Assembly (NCBI GenBank): GCA_024636785.1
Contig: JAGXGK010000026.1
Span: forward strand, 1-40,741
DNA from: Gammaproteobacteria bacterium
Lineage (GTDB): Bacteria; Pseudomonadota; Gammaproteobacteria; SZUA-229
Direction of reading: 5' to 3'
DNA length: 40,741 nt
In this document: in pieces, positions 12,289-20,308 of the stretch
How positions within the stretch are numbered: position 1 is the stretch's first letter
Layout: the number at the start of each line of letters is the position of its first letter
The notes under the pieces: model-generated
Seen by the model: the letters and a program-made list of their open reading frames with translations, nothing else
Databases searched by the model: none
Told to the model about the DNA's origin: nothing
Position numbers and translations under genes: made by a program

Positions 12289-12708
12289 ATGGCAGCAGTA
12301 AAGAAAAGCGCAGTCAAAAAGAAGTCTGTAAAAAAATCTATTAAGAAAACAGCCGCAAAAACGGCCGCACCTGCAAAAAAAGTTAAGGCCATTAGTCAGC
12401 CTTATACAAAAACACAATTGTATCTACACATCGCAGAAGAAACCGGTGTAGCTCGCAAAGATGTTGCCAAAGTTTTTGAATCTCTGGGCGACGTCATTGA
12501 AGGTCACGTCAAATCTCGTGGCGCCGGGGAGTTCAAAATTCCGGGATTGTTGAAAATAAAAATCAACAAGAAGCCGGCCACCAAAGCACGTAAGAATGTG
12601 CCCAATCCATTCCGTCCCGGTGAGATGATGGATGTTAAAGCGAAGCCGGCGCGTAAAGTGGTGAAGATACTGCCTCTGAAAGGGCTTAAAGACATGGCAG
12701 AAAAATAA
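12289..12708 (+). CDS. HU/IHF-like DNA-binding protein with lysine-rich N-terminal tail
   Basis: The 139-residue protein has two parts. Residues 1-36 are a lysine/alanine/serine tail with 13 lysines, resembling histone H1 tails. Residues about 40-135 form an HU/IHF-like fold (TKTQLYLHIAEETGVARKDV, then a beta-arm region with GEFKIPGLLKIKI and NPFRPGEMMDVKAKPARKVV). The NPRTGE-type arm motif of HU is changed to NPFRPGE. It probably binds DNA as a dimer, with the tail adding non-specific affinity. It has an AAGGA ribosome site and appears to be transcribed alone. Confidence 0.85.
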   Translation: MAAVKKSAVKKKSVKKSIKKTAAKTAAPAKKVKAISQPYTKTQLYLHIAEETGVARKDVAKVFESLGDVIEGHVKSRGAGEFKIPGLLKIKINKKPATKARKNVPNPFRPGEMMDVKAKPARKVVKILPLKGLKDMAEK

Positions 12709-12723
12709 TCTGAGCCGACGCCA

Positions 12724-12887
12724 TGAGGCTATCGGGTTTAGGGGGATTGAAGCGAGGGAGCGGGAGAGTGAACACACTATTGCCGATTTTGAGGCGCATA
12801 GTTATTCTACGCTACGAAAAGTTGGGGAAATTTGGGCCATTCTCCCGCTTCCGCAGCCAATTCATCCTGAGTCCGACAACCTCCTAA
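12724..12887. repeat. MITE-like element, copy A (terminal inverted repeats)
   Basis: The left end (TGAGGCTATCGGGTTTAGGG from 12724, continuing to GGGAGCGGGAGAGTG) pairs imperfectly over about 48 bases with the complement of the right end (12840-12887). The right end is 42/48 identical to the right end of the element after comEC (38493-38540). No transposase is inside. The centre (CGCATAGTTATTCTACG) is also self-complementary. It begins 15 bases after the HU-like stop codon. Confidence 0.75.
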
Positions 12888-12966
12888 CGGCCTCTTTTTC
12901 GATTTCCTGCCCGGCAATAACGAAAGAACCCGGCTACAAAATACTCAGATCACAACGCCTGTTAGC

Positions 12967-13004
12967 AAAACCCCTGTAGAATCCCGTTTTACAGGGGTTT
13001 TTTT
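12967..13004 (+). terminator. rho-independent terminator after the HU-like gene
   Basis: A 12-base perfect stem (AAAACCCCTGTA at 12967-12978 with TACAGGGGTTTT at 12990-13001) has an 11-base loop, followed by more T residues. It should stop transcription arriving from the HU-like gene, about 30 bases before the yqiA-like start. The A-run on the left means it could also work on the minus strand. Confidence 0.88.
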
Positions 13005-13035
13005 ATGGCCAACGCTTTTTATCTCATGGGTTATT

Positions 13036-13623
13036 ATGAATTCACATCGGTTGCTCTATTTGCACGGCTTTAACAGTTCGCCCCAATCGTCCAAAGCTCA
13101 GGTCCTGCGCGCCTACATGGATGAACGCGGCATGAGCGATCAGCTGGTGATCCCTGCACTCCCGCCAGTGCCCGCCGAAGCTATGAGCCAGCTGATCAGC
13201 TGGTTCGAGGCGAATCAAAAAGAGGCAACAATTGCAGTCGCCGGAAGTTCACTGGGCGGCTTTTATGCCACCCATCTGGCAGAGCGATTTGGCTGTAAGA
13301 CGGTACTGATCAACCCCGCAGTGCGCCCTCACGTGCTGCTGAAAAAATATTTGGGCGATAATACCAATTACCATACCAATGAGAGCTGGGAGCTCGATGA
13401 GAACCACATCGAACAGTTTCGCACCCTGAACGTAGCCTCGATTTCGCATCCCGAACGTTATCTGTTACTGCTGCAAACGGGCGATGAAACCCTTGATTAC
13501 CGTCAGGCGCTGGAAAAGTATCAAGGCTGTCAGCTGGTTCTGGAAGAGGGAGGAGACCACTCTTTTGCCGGCTTCAAAAACCATATCGCACAGATTCTAA
13601 AATTCTGCAGTATCGATGAATGA
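13036..13623 (+). CDS. yqiA: YqiA-family alpha/beta-hydrolase (esterase)
   Basis: The 195-residue protein starts RLLYLHGFNSSPQSSKA, the YqiA/YcfP signature. The nucleophile elbow GSSLGG places Ser72. A probable acid lies in QTGDETLDY (about residues 148-155), and the catalytic histidine is His175 in GGDHSFAGF. E. coli YqiA has esterase activity on short acyl esters; the natural substrate is unknown. The ribosome site is weak and the gene follows a strong terminator, so it needs its own promoter. It stands just before nagZ. Confidence 0.9.
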   Translation: MNSHRLLYLHGFNSSPQSSKAQVLRAYMDERGMSDQLVIPALPPVPAEAMSQLISWFEANQKEATIAVAGSSLGGFYATHLAERFGCKTVLINPAVRPHVLLKKYLGDNTNYHTNESWELDENHIEQFRTLNVASISHPERYLLLLQTGDETLDYRQALEKYQGCQLVLEEGGDHSFAGFKNHIAQILKFCSIDE

Positions 13624-13697
13624 GTGGTTTGCCGATTTTGTTTATGGCAGATAAATGCTTAAATGTACATACACACTATTAAAAAGGTAGTTATTTA

Positions 13698-14744
13698 ATG
13701 TCACTCGGCCCCGTCATGATGGATCTGGTCGGTACGCAGATCAGCGATACCGAAAGAGAATTGTTGCTCCACCCGCAGACCGGAGGGGTGATTCTGTTCA
13801 CGCGCAACTTCGAATCCATTGAGCAGATCACTGCACTGGTGCAGGAGATCCATGCTCTGCGCACTCCGCACCTGCTTATTGCGACTGACCACGAAGGCGG
13901 ACGCGTACAGCGCTTCCATGAGGGATTTACCAGGCTTCCTCCCGCCAGTGTATTCGGCGAAATGTATAAGCATGACCAGAACCGGGCGCGTGAGTGTGCT
14001 GAGCTGACCGGCTGGCTGATGGCAGCGGAGTTGCGTACCATCAACGTCGATTTCAGTTTTGCGCCGGTACTCGATCTGGCGCAAGGAGTCAGCGGGGTAA
14101 TCGGTGATCGTGCCTTTCATTCCAAACCGGAAATTGCCGCGACGCTGGCGTACGCCTTTATGCACGGCATGTCACTGGCGGGCATGTCCGCGGTGGGTAA
14201 GCATTTCCCCGGTCACGGCGGCGTGGCCGAAGATTCGCATCTTGCTTTGCCGGTCGATCATCGTGACATGGCTACGCTGCTGCGCAGCGACGTGATCGCA
14301 TTTGAAAAGATGATCCGCAATAACCTGCCGGCGATCATGCCCGCGCACGTGATTTATGATCAGGTTGATGATAAGCCGGCCGGTTACTCGTCCATCTGGC
14401 TGCAACAGATATTGCGTGATCGGCTTAAATTTCCGGGCGTCATCTTCAGTGATGATCTGAGCATGGAAGCCGCGGGCATCGGCGGCAGTTACAGCGAGCG
14501 TGCTTTGCTGGCACTGGATGCCGGTTGCGACATGGTGCTGGTGTGCAACCATCCTGATGGCGTCGCTGAAGTGGTCGAAGCATTAGCCGGCTACACCAAC
14601 CCGACCTCACAATTACGCCTGACCCGCATGCACGGAAAAAATGAGATAAACCGGGAAGCGCTATTCGCCAGCGCCAAATGGCAGAAGGTGAATAAAATGA
14701 TTGAGGAACTGGACGACTCCCCGTGGATGGAGCTGGATGTTTAA
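13698..14744 (+). CDS. nagZ: beta-N-acetylhexosaminidase NagZ
   Basis: A 348-residue glycoside hydrolase family 3 enzyme of cytoplasmic muropeptide recycling, removing N-acetylglucosamine from anhydromuropeptides. It has LIATDHEGGRVQRF, the flexible-loop motif KHFPGHGGVAEDSH (with its His/Asp pair) and the catalytic aspartate in FSDDLSMEAAG. There is no signal peptide, as expected for a cytosolic enzyme. The length matches family members. The gene is followed closely by an MscS-type channel gene. Confidence 0.97.
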   Translation: MSLGPVMMDLVGTQISDTERELLLHPQTGGVILFTRNFESIEQITALVQEIHALRTPHLLIATDHEGGRVQRFHEGFTRLPPASVFGEMYKHDQNRARECAELTGWLMAAELRTINVDFSFAPVLDLAQGVSGVIGDRAFHSKPEIAATLAYAFMHGMSLAGMSAVGKHFPGHGGVAEDSHLALPVDHRDMATLLRSDVIAFEKMIRNNLPAIMPAHVIYDQVDDKPAGYSSIWLQQILRDRLKFPGVIFSDDLSMEAAGIGGSYSERALLALDAGCDMVLVCNHPDGVAEVVEALAGYTNPTSQLRLTRMHGKNEINREALFASAKWQKVNKMIEELDDSPWMELDV

Positions 14745-14761
14745 TTTACACAGGTATGACT

Positions 14762-15871
14762 ATGAGCGTTAAAGAATACTCCAATCAATGGCTTGGATTT
14801 TTACAAAATAATGACTGGGTCATTCAGGTCTTCGTTATTGTTTTTGTTACCCTGACCTTAAGTTTTCTGGCGCGGCGTGCACTCAATAAGCTCGAACTCA
14901 AACTGAAAGAATCCAGCAGCCACTGGGATGATCTGTTGCCCCGGGCGCTGCAAAAACCGCTCGCCTGGATGATCTGGTTGCTGGGTCTGACCTTTGCCGC
15001 AGACATCGTCTTTGAGCAGAGCGGGGCGAGTATTTTTCAGGCTGTGGCACCGATCCGCGATATCGGTGTCATTGTTATCCTGACCATCATTTTGTTAAAT
15101 TTGGTATCCGGCGCTCAGGAAATCCTCACTGCCGCCACCAAAGAGGGCAAGGAAAAAAATTATGATGCCCATACCGTGGATGCGATTTCAAAGTTAATCC
15201 GCATGTCCATCATGATCACCAGCGGTCTGGTGATACTACAAACTCTGGGTTACAGCATTTCAGGGGTGCTGGCATTTGGCGGTATTGGCGGCATTGCTAT
15301 CGGTTTCGCCGCCAAAGATCTACTCGCCAATTTTTTCGGCGGTTTAATGATCTACCTGGATCGCCCCTTCAAGGTCGGTGACTGGATTCGCTCCAACGAC
15401 CGTGATATTGAAGGCACCGTTGAGCACATTGGCTGGCGACTGACCAGAGTGCGTACTTTTGACAAGCGTCCACTTTATATTCCCAACTCAGTATTCTCGA
15501 CCATCAGTGTGGAAAATCCCTCCAGAATGACAAACCGTCGAATCTACGAAACTGTCGGCATTCGCTATCAGGATTCGGCAAAAATGCATGATATTGTCAG
15601 CGACGTAAAGCAGATGTTGTTGGAGCACCCTGAAATTGATACCAAAGTCACCTTGATGGTTAATTTCGTTAAATTTTCGGCCTCATCCATCGACTTCTTT
15701 GTCTATACCTTCACCAAAACCACCGAATGGATCTATTTTCACGAGATCAAGCAGGATGTACTGTTAAAAATCATGGCTATTATCGAGCGTCATGCAGCGG
15801 AAATAGCCTACCCGACCTCCACCTTGCATGTAGAATCAATGCCTGAGTTACTGCATAACCCGGAGGCATGA
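14762..15871 (+). CDS. MscS-family mechanosensitive channel
   Basis: The protein is about 369 residues from the ATG at 14762. That start has AGG at good spacing; an in-frame ATG lies 6 bases earlier and a longer open frame extends upstream into nagZ. It has several hydrophobic helices (VIQVFVIVFVTLTLSFLA, PLAWMIWLLGLTF, IGVIVILTIILLNLV). These are followed by the pore helix GVLAFGGIGGIAIGFAAKDL and the MscS beta-domain signature LDRPFKVGDWI. It should release solutes under hypo-osmotic stress. The DsrE-like gene begins 4 bases after its stop. Confidence 0.95.
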   Translation: MSVKEYSNQWLGFLQNNDWVIQVFVIVFVTLTLSFLARRALNKLELKLKESSSHWDDLLPRALQKPLAWMIWLLGLTFAADIVFEQSGASIFQAVAPIRDIGVIVILTIILLNLVSGAQEILTAATKEGKEKNYDAHTVDAISKLIRMSIMITSGLVILQTLGYSISGVLAFGGIGGIAIGFAAKDLLANFFGGLMIYLDRPFKVGDWIRSNDRDIEGTVEHIGWRLTRVRTFDKRPLYIPNSVFSTISVENPSRMTNRRIYETVGIRYQDSAKMHDIVSDVKQMLLEHPEIDTKVTLMVNFVKFSASSIDFFVYTFTKTTEWIYFHEIKQDVLLKIMAIIERHAAEIAYPTSTLHVESMPELLHNPEA

Positions 15872-15875
15872 AATC

Positions 15876-16244
15876 ATGAGTAAAAAATTATTAATTATTC
15901 TAGCTAATTCCGATCCCAAAAACGCCGAAGAACTCGCCGCCCCTCTGTTTCAGGCGACCGTAGCTGCCGCCATGTCGCACGATGTCGAAATTGTCATTAC
16001 CGGTAACACCGGCAAGCTGGCGATTATGGATCATGCGGACAGTTTGGAAATCAACCACGAGACTCACCGTACCATTTACGATGTCATCCAGGAGGCACAT
16101 AAGGCCGGGGTCATCTTTAAGGTGAGCGCACCCACCATTTCGGTCTGGGGCAAAGACCTCATTCCGGAAATTGATGAAAGCGTCGGCACGGCCTATATCA
16201 TTAAAGAAGCCATGGATGATGAAACCGTCACTTTTACCTATTGA
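15876..16244 (+). CDS. DsrE-like protein lacking cysteines
   Basis: The 122-residue protein has the alpha/beta pattern of the DsrE/DsrF/TusD superfamily (KLLIILANSDPKNAEEL, then VEIVITGNTGKLAI, then a C-terminal FKVSAPTISVWGKDLI segment). True sulfur relay members use a conserved cysteine in the region here reading SAPTISVWG, but this protein contains no cysteine at all, so persulfide transfer is unlikely. It starts 4 bases after mscS and precedes hpt, suggesting cotranscription. Its role is unknown. Confidence 0.75.
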   Translation: MSKKLLIILANSDPKNAEELAAPLFQATVAAAMSHDVEIVITGNTGKLAIMDHADSLEINHETHRTIYDVIQEAHKAGVIFKVSAPTISVWGKDLIPEIDESVGTAYIIKEAMDDETVTFTY

Positions 16245-16281
16245 TGTTTATCCACCCATTACCCTAATGAAGTTTGTTTAA

Positions 16282-16833
16282 ATGCGTCACTCCAGTGAAG
16301 ATCTTGAAAAGGTTTTATCCAGAGCCAGTTTAATCTACAGCAGCAGTCAGGTTTCCGCTGCGATAGATGTCATCGCTGCTCAGCTCAATGAGCGACTAAA
16401 AACCACGCAGCCGTTGTTACTGTGCGTCATGAATGGCGGTCTGGTTTTTACCGGTCATCTGCTCACGCGCCTGACCTGTTTTCCGCAGGTTGATTATATT
16501 CACGCCACGCGTTACCGGAACCAGACCAGCGGCAGTACCCTGGACTGGCGCGTCTACCCCAGTGTGGATTTGAAAAATCGTACAGTGGTCATTCTCGATG
16601 ACATTCTTGATGAAGGCGTGACGCTGAAAGCCATCGTCGAGTACTGTTATGAGCAGGGCGCTAAAGAGGTCGTGAGCGCCGTTCTGGTCAGGAAAAAACA
16701 CAACCGTTGTATCGAAGCTCTGGAAAGCGATTATGTCGGTCTGGAAGTTGAAGATCGTTATGTTTTTGGTTTCGGCATGGACTACCAGTCACAGCTTCGA
16801 CATCTTAACGGCATTTATGCCTTAAATGAATAA
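16282..16833 (+). CDS. hpt: hypoxanthine (guanine) phosphoribosyltransferase
   Basis: A 183-residue type I phosphoribosyltransferase. The PRPP-binding loop is VVILDDILDEGVTLKAIV, preceded by LLCVMNGGLVFTGHL and the substrate-loop region YIHATRYRNQTSG. It converts hypoxanthine (or guanine) plus PRPP to the nucleotide. It overlaps the next gene, a methylthioinosine phosphorylase that releases hypoxanthine, by 8 bases. This is a good functional match. Confidence 0.93.
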   Translation: MRHSSEDLEKVLSRASLIYSSSQVSAAIDVIAAQLNERLKTTQPLLLCVMNGGLVFTGHLLTRLTCFPQVDYIHATRYRNQTSGSTLDWRVYPSVDLKNRTVVILDDILDEGVTLKAIVEYCYEQGAKEVVSAVLVRKKHNRCIEALESDYVGLEVEDRYVFGFGMDYQSQLRHLNGIYALNE

Positions 16834-17587
16834 TATGGCACGCATTGCAATTATCGGCGGCACCGGGCTGGATCAGTTTTCATCGTTGCAGAATCTACGC
16901 ACGGAAAAAGTGGCCACGCCCTATGGCGAAACCTCCAATGTTCTAAATATCGGCAGCCTTGACGGCCATGAGGTTATTTTTCTGCCGCGCCACGGCGAGC
17001 GCCACAATATTGCGCCACATAATATTAATTATCGCGCTAATCTCTGGGCGCTGAAACAGCAGGGTGTGACACACATCGTCGCGGTCAACGTGGTCGGCGG
17101 CATCACCGAAAACATGCCGCCGGAAAGAATCGTTTTCCCGCATCAGATTATCGACTACACCCATTCACGCCAACATACCTTTTCGGATGAAAATGCCGAT
17201 AGTGTCATGCACATCGATTTTTCACAACCCTACAGCGAAAGCATTCGCCAGTGCTTGCAGCAGGTGGCCGCTGAGCAAAATATTCATGCACAGAGCAGCG
17301 CAGTTTATGGCGCGACTCAGGGCCCCCGACTGGAAAGTGCGGCGGAAATATCGCGCATGGAGCGAGACGGCTGCAACATCGTGGGCATGACCGGCATGCC
17401 CGAAGCGGCACTGGCGTGTGAACTGGACATTCAGTACGGCTGCTGCGCGCTGGTGGTGAACTGGGCGGCGGGCAAGGGCGATGATGAGCTTATTACCATG
17501 CAGCTCATCGAACAGCACATGCAGGCCGGTATGGCCTCGGTGTGCCTGTTGTTAACCCGCGCCTTACCCGCACTTCTAAAACTATAG
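16826..17587 (+). CDS. mtiP: S-methyl-5'-thioinosine phosphorylase
   Basis: The 253-residue member of the MTAP/PNP family reads very like the characterised Pseudomonas PA3004 enzyme. Shared segments are IIGGTGLDQF, LPRHGERHNIAPH, INYRANLWALKQQG, AVNVVGGI, IDYTHSR, YGATQGPRLES and VGMTGMPEAALA. PA3004 splits methylthioinosine into methylthioribose-1-phosphate and hypoxanthine. It begins inside the end of hpt; MARIAIIGG at 16835 is an alternative start. No methylthioadenosine deaminase is present in the window, though the pathway needs one. Confidence 0.93.
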   Translation: MNNMARIAIIGGTGLDQFSSLQNLRTEKVATPYGETSNVLNIGSLDGHEVIFLPRHGERHNIAPHNINYRANLWALKQQGVTHIVAVNVVGGITENMPPERIVFPHQIIDYTHSRQHTFSDENADSVMHIDFSQPYSESIRQCLQQVAAEQNIHAQSSAVYGATQGPRLESAAEISRMERDGCNIVGMTGMPEAALACELDIQYGCCALVVNWAAGKGDDELITMQLIEQHMQAGMASVCLLLTRALPALLKL

Positions 17588-17603
17588 AGAATCAGAGTGA
17601 ACT

Positions 17604-17813
17604 ATGGAAATATTTGAACTGGACGGTCATGAATATATCGAGCTGAACAATTTATTAAAAACTACCGGCCTCAGTGAAAGCGGCGGACGCGCCAAAGTGG
17701 TCATCGCGGAAGGTCAGGTAAAAGTGGATGGTGAAGTCGAGCTGCGCAAGCGTTGTAAAATCCGAACCGGACAGGTCGTCGAGTACCAGGGCCAACAGGT
17801 CACGGTACAATAA
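17604..17813 (+). CDS. ybcJ: YbcJ-like S4-domain RNA-binding protein
   Basis: The 69-residue protein is a single S4 domain: IELNNLLKTTGLSESGGRAK followed by EGQVKVDGEVELRKRCKIRTGQVV. This is the compact RNA-binding fold found alone in E. coli YbcJ. Its RNA target is unknown. It sits 16 bases after mtiP and 25 bases before ycaO. Confidence 0.9.
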   Translation: MEIFELDGHEYIELNNLLKTTGLSESGGRAKVVIAEGQVKVDGEVELRKRCKIRTGQVVEYQGQQVTVQ

Positions 17814-17838
17814 TTTATGTTCTTAAACAGGAAATAAT

Positions 17839-19593
17839 GTGACAGATAAAACATACATCAAAGGCAAAGATCGCGATCTCGAATCCAGCATCGAAACTAT
17901 GCTCGGTAAACTGGGTGATCTGGGTGTCAACATCGAAGAAGCTTCATGGCTCAACCCGGTGCCGAATGTCTACTCGGTACATATCCGCGATAAAGACTGT
18001 GGCCTGATGTTCACCAACGGCAAGGGCGCGAGCAAAAAAGCCTGTCTGGCCAGTGCGCTGGGTGAATATTTTGAACGCCTCAGCTGTAATTATTTCTTTG
18101 CCGATTTTTATCTGGGCGAAGAATTCTCCAAAGGCAAGTTTGTGCATTACCCGGATGAGCGCTGGTTCAAGGTCGAAGACAACAGCACTATGCCCGAAGG
18201 TCTGCTCAATGAAGAGCTCTGGGATTATTATGACCCGGAAGGAGCGCTCAAGCCGCGCCAGCTTTTTGATATCAACTCCGGAACGGGCGAGCGCGGCATC
18301 TGTGCATTGCCGTATGAACGCCAGCGCGACAGTGAGTTATGCTGGTTCCCGGTAAACATCATCGGCAATATATATGTCAGCAACGGCATGTCTGCGGGCA
18401 ATACCCGAAATGAAGCCCGAGTGCAGAGCCTGTCTGAAGTTTTTGAGCGTTACGTTAAAAATAAAATTATCGCCGAAGGAATATGCCTGCCGGTAGTGCC
18501 GCAGGAAGTCTTAAACCGTTTTCCACTGATCGTCGAATCCATTAACAAGCTCGAAAGCCATGGCTACCATTTGCACATCGCCGATGCCTCATTGGGTGGC
18601 CAGTATCCGGTGATGAGCGTTACCCTGATCAACCCGCGCAATGGCTCGGTTTTCGCCTCGTTTGGCGCGCATCCCAGTTTTGAAGTGGCGCTGGAACGCA
18701 CCGTTACCGAACTGCTACAGGGCCGTGGCCTGGATCAGCTTGATGGATTTCTGCCACCGAGTTTTGATCTCGATGAAGTTGCCGATCATCATAATCTGGA
18801 AACGCATTTCATCGACTCCAGCGGCCTGATCGCCTACGACTTTTTCAAGAACAAACCCGATTACGAATTTTACGACTGGGACCATGACGGCAATACCCAT
18901 GACGAGTTTGCCTACCTCAGTCAAATTATTCACGACATGGGCAATGATATTTATATTTCCGACTACGAACATCTCAATGTTTACGCCTGCCGCATTATCG
19001 TGCCGGGTATGTCGGATATCTATCCGGTTGATGATCTGGTCTGGAATAACAACAATGAAGGCGCTCTGTTCCGCGAAGAGATTCTGTCACTGAAGCATCT
19101 CGATAAGCAGCAATGGCAAAACATTCTGGAGCGTCTTGATGAAGAGGGTTACAGTGATTTTCAGCGTATCGCCGAATTTATCGGCGTGGCACCGGATGCC
19201 GGCACCGCCTGGGCCAGTCTGCGCATCGGCGAACTCAAGGCCATGCTCTGTCTCGCCATCGGTGACGATGAACAGGCCGCTGAATGGATAGATTGGTGCT
19301 TGCAGATCGACCAGCTAGACGAAGTGCGTTCACGCGAATATCGCTGCATGCAGGTGCTGCTCGAAATCAAACTGGATGAGTCACGCGACTACGATGACTA
19401 CGTCGAAAGCCTGGCTAAAATGTTTGGCGAAGAGAATGTCAAAACCGGAATAGATATCATCGAAGGCAGAGAAATTTTTCACGGCCTGCACAGCCCCGGT
19501 TTATCACTGGAAGGATTCAATACGCACAAAAAATTACTCGAAGGCTACGCCAAGCTGCATGAATTTAAAAAGAGCAACTGGAATAACGCCTGA
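17839..19593 (+). CDS. ycaO: YcaO, RimO-associated ribosomal protein S12 methylthiotransferase accessory protein
   Basis: The 584-residue protein starts at GTG and is collinear with E. coli YcaO (586 residues). Shared stretches include IEEASWLNPVPNVYSVHIRD, TNGKGASKKACLASALGEYF, SNGMSAGNTRNEARVQ, FERYVKNKIIAE, SFGAHPSFEVALERTVTELL and ACRIIVPGMSDIYP. The SAGNTRNEA and ALGEYFERL helices contain the acidic residues that bind ATP and magnesium in YcaO enzymes. E. coli YcaO assists RimO-dependent beta-methylthiolation of ribosomal protein S12. No rimO and no RiPP precursor or E1-like partner is nearby, so the housekeeping role is the best call. Confidence 0.95.
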   Translation: MTDKTYIKGKDRDLESSIETMLGKLGDLGVNIEEASWLNPVPNVYSVHIRDKDCGLMFTNGKGASKKACLASALGEYFERLSCNYFFADFYLGEEFSKGKFVHYPDERWFKVEDNSTMPEGLLNEELWDYYDPEGALKPRQLFDINSGTGERGICALPYERQRDSELCWFPVNIIGNIYVSNGMSAGNTRNEARVQSLSEVFERYVKNKIIAEGICLPVVPQEVLNRFPLIVESINKLESHGYHLHIADASLGGQYPVMSVTLINPRNGSVFASFGAHPSFEVALERTVTELLQGRGLDQLDGFLPPSFDLDEVADHHNLETHFIDSSGLIAYDFFKNKPDYEFYDWDHDGNTHDEFAYLSQIIHDMGNDIYISDYEHLNVYACRIIVPGMSDIYPVDDLVWNNNNEGALFREEILSLKHLDKQQWQNILERLDEEGYSDFQRIAEFIGVAPDAGTAWASLRIGELKAMLCLAIGDDEQAAEWIDWCLQIDQLDEVRSREYRCMQVLLEIKLDESRDYDDYVESLAKMFGEENVKTGIDIIEGREIFHGLHSPGLSLEGFNTHKKLLEGYAKLHEFKKSNWNNA

Positions 19594-19595
19594 TC

Positions 19596-20201
19596 ATGAT
19601 TGCACCGCGGCTGACGCATAATGCACCCGCCTCCGGCCCAATCAAATACTGGATAGGCCGGATCTTTATGGCCGTCACCGGCTGGCGCGTGACTGGCGAA
19701 ATACCGCCCTATAAAAAATTTGTCCTAATCGGTGCTCATCACACCAGCAACTGGGATTTCCCCTTCGGACTGGCGATGACCTTCATGTACAGATTAGAAA
19801 CCCGGTGGATGGCCAAACACACCCTGTTTCGCTGGCCAATGGGAATTTTCATGCGCGCATTAGGCGGCATTGCCGTAAACCGAATGCGCTCACAGGGCAT
19901 CACTGATCAAATGACGCAGGCTCTGAAACAGGCCGATAAAATGGTCATCATGATCGCCCCCAGCGGCACACGAAAAGAAGCATCGCACTGGAAATCAGGC
20001 TTCTATCACATCGCCCATCAGGCCAACGTCCCCATCGTCTGCGCCTCGCTCGATTTCAAACATAAAGTAGCGAACATCGGTTTGTCATTGATGCCAGGCG
20101 GCGATATTAAAAGAGACATGGATCGCATTCGAGAATATTACAAAGATATTCAAGCCAGATATCCAGACAAGGTAACGCCAGTGAAACTGGCGGAAGAATA
20201 A
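19596..20201 (+). CDS. lysophospholipid acyltransferase-family protein (PlsC-like)
   Basis: The 201-residue protein has the acyltransferase HX4D motif (HTSNWD, His49 and Asp54), the arginine region GIAVNRMRSQG and the third-motif-like IAPSGTRKEASHWKSGFYHI with a proline-like end NVPIV. It belongs to a short branch of the 1-acylglycerol-3-phosphate acyltransferase family. The exact acceptor is unknown. It starts 3 bases after ycaO, so the two are cotranscribed. Confidence 0.85.
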   Translation: MIAPRLTHNAPASGPIKYWIGRIFMAVTGWRVTGEIPPYKKFVLIGAHHTSNWDFPFGLAMTFMYRLETRWMAKHTLFRWPMGIFMRALGGIAVNRMRSQGITDQMTQALKQADKMVIMIAPSGTRKEASHWKSGFYHIAHQANVPIVCASLDFKHKVANIGLSLMPGGDIKRDMDRIREYYKDIQARYPDKVTPVKLAEE

Positions 20202-20234
20202 TTCTGCTTTGCTTATCATTCTGCCTACATTAAA

Positions 20235-20282
20235 AGTGGCTTGATCTACGCCGTTATTTTCGGGTTAAAAGCCACTGTTTCA
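20235..20282 (+). terminator. possible terminator hairpin after the acyltransferase gene
   Basis: An 8-base perfect stem (AGTGGCTT at 20235-20242 with AAGCCACT at 20269-20276) has a 26-base loop, followed by a weak T-rich stretch. It lies 33 bases after the acyltransferase stop, at the end of the dense 13-20 kb gene run. The loop is long and the T tract poor, so this is tentative. Confidence 0.3.
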
Positions 20283-20308
20283 GTCAGCAAGGCATAACGC
20301 ACAACACA

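Noticed and set aside
17839-19593. YcaO as the core of a RiPP azoline-forming cluster
   Set aside because: The protein is collinear with E. coli YcaO over its whole length, and no precursor peptide, E1-like partner or dehydrogenase is nearby.
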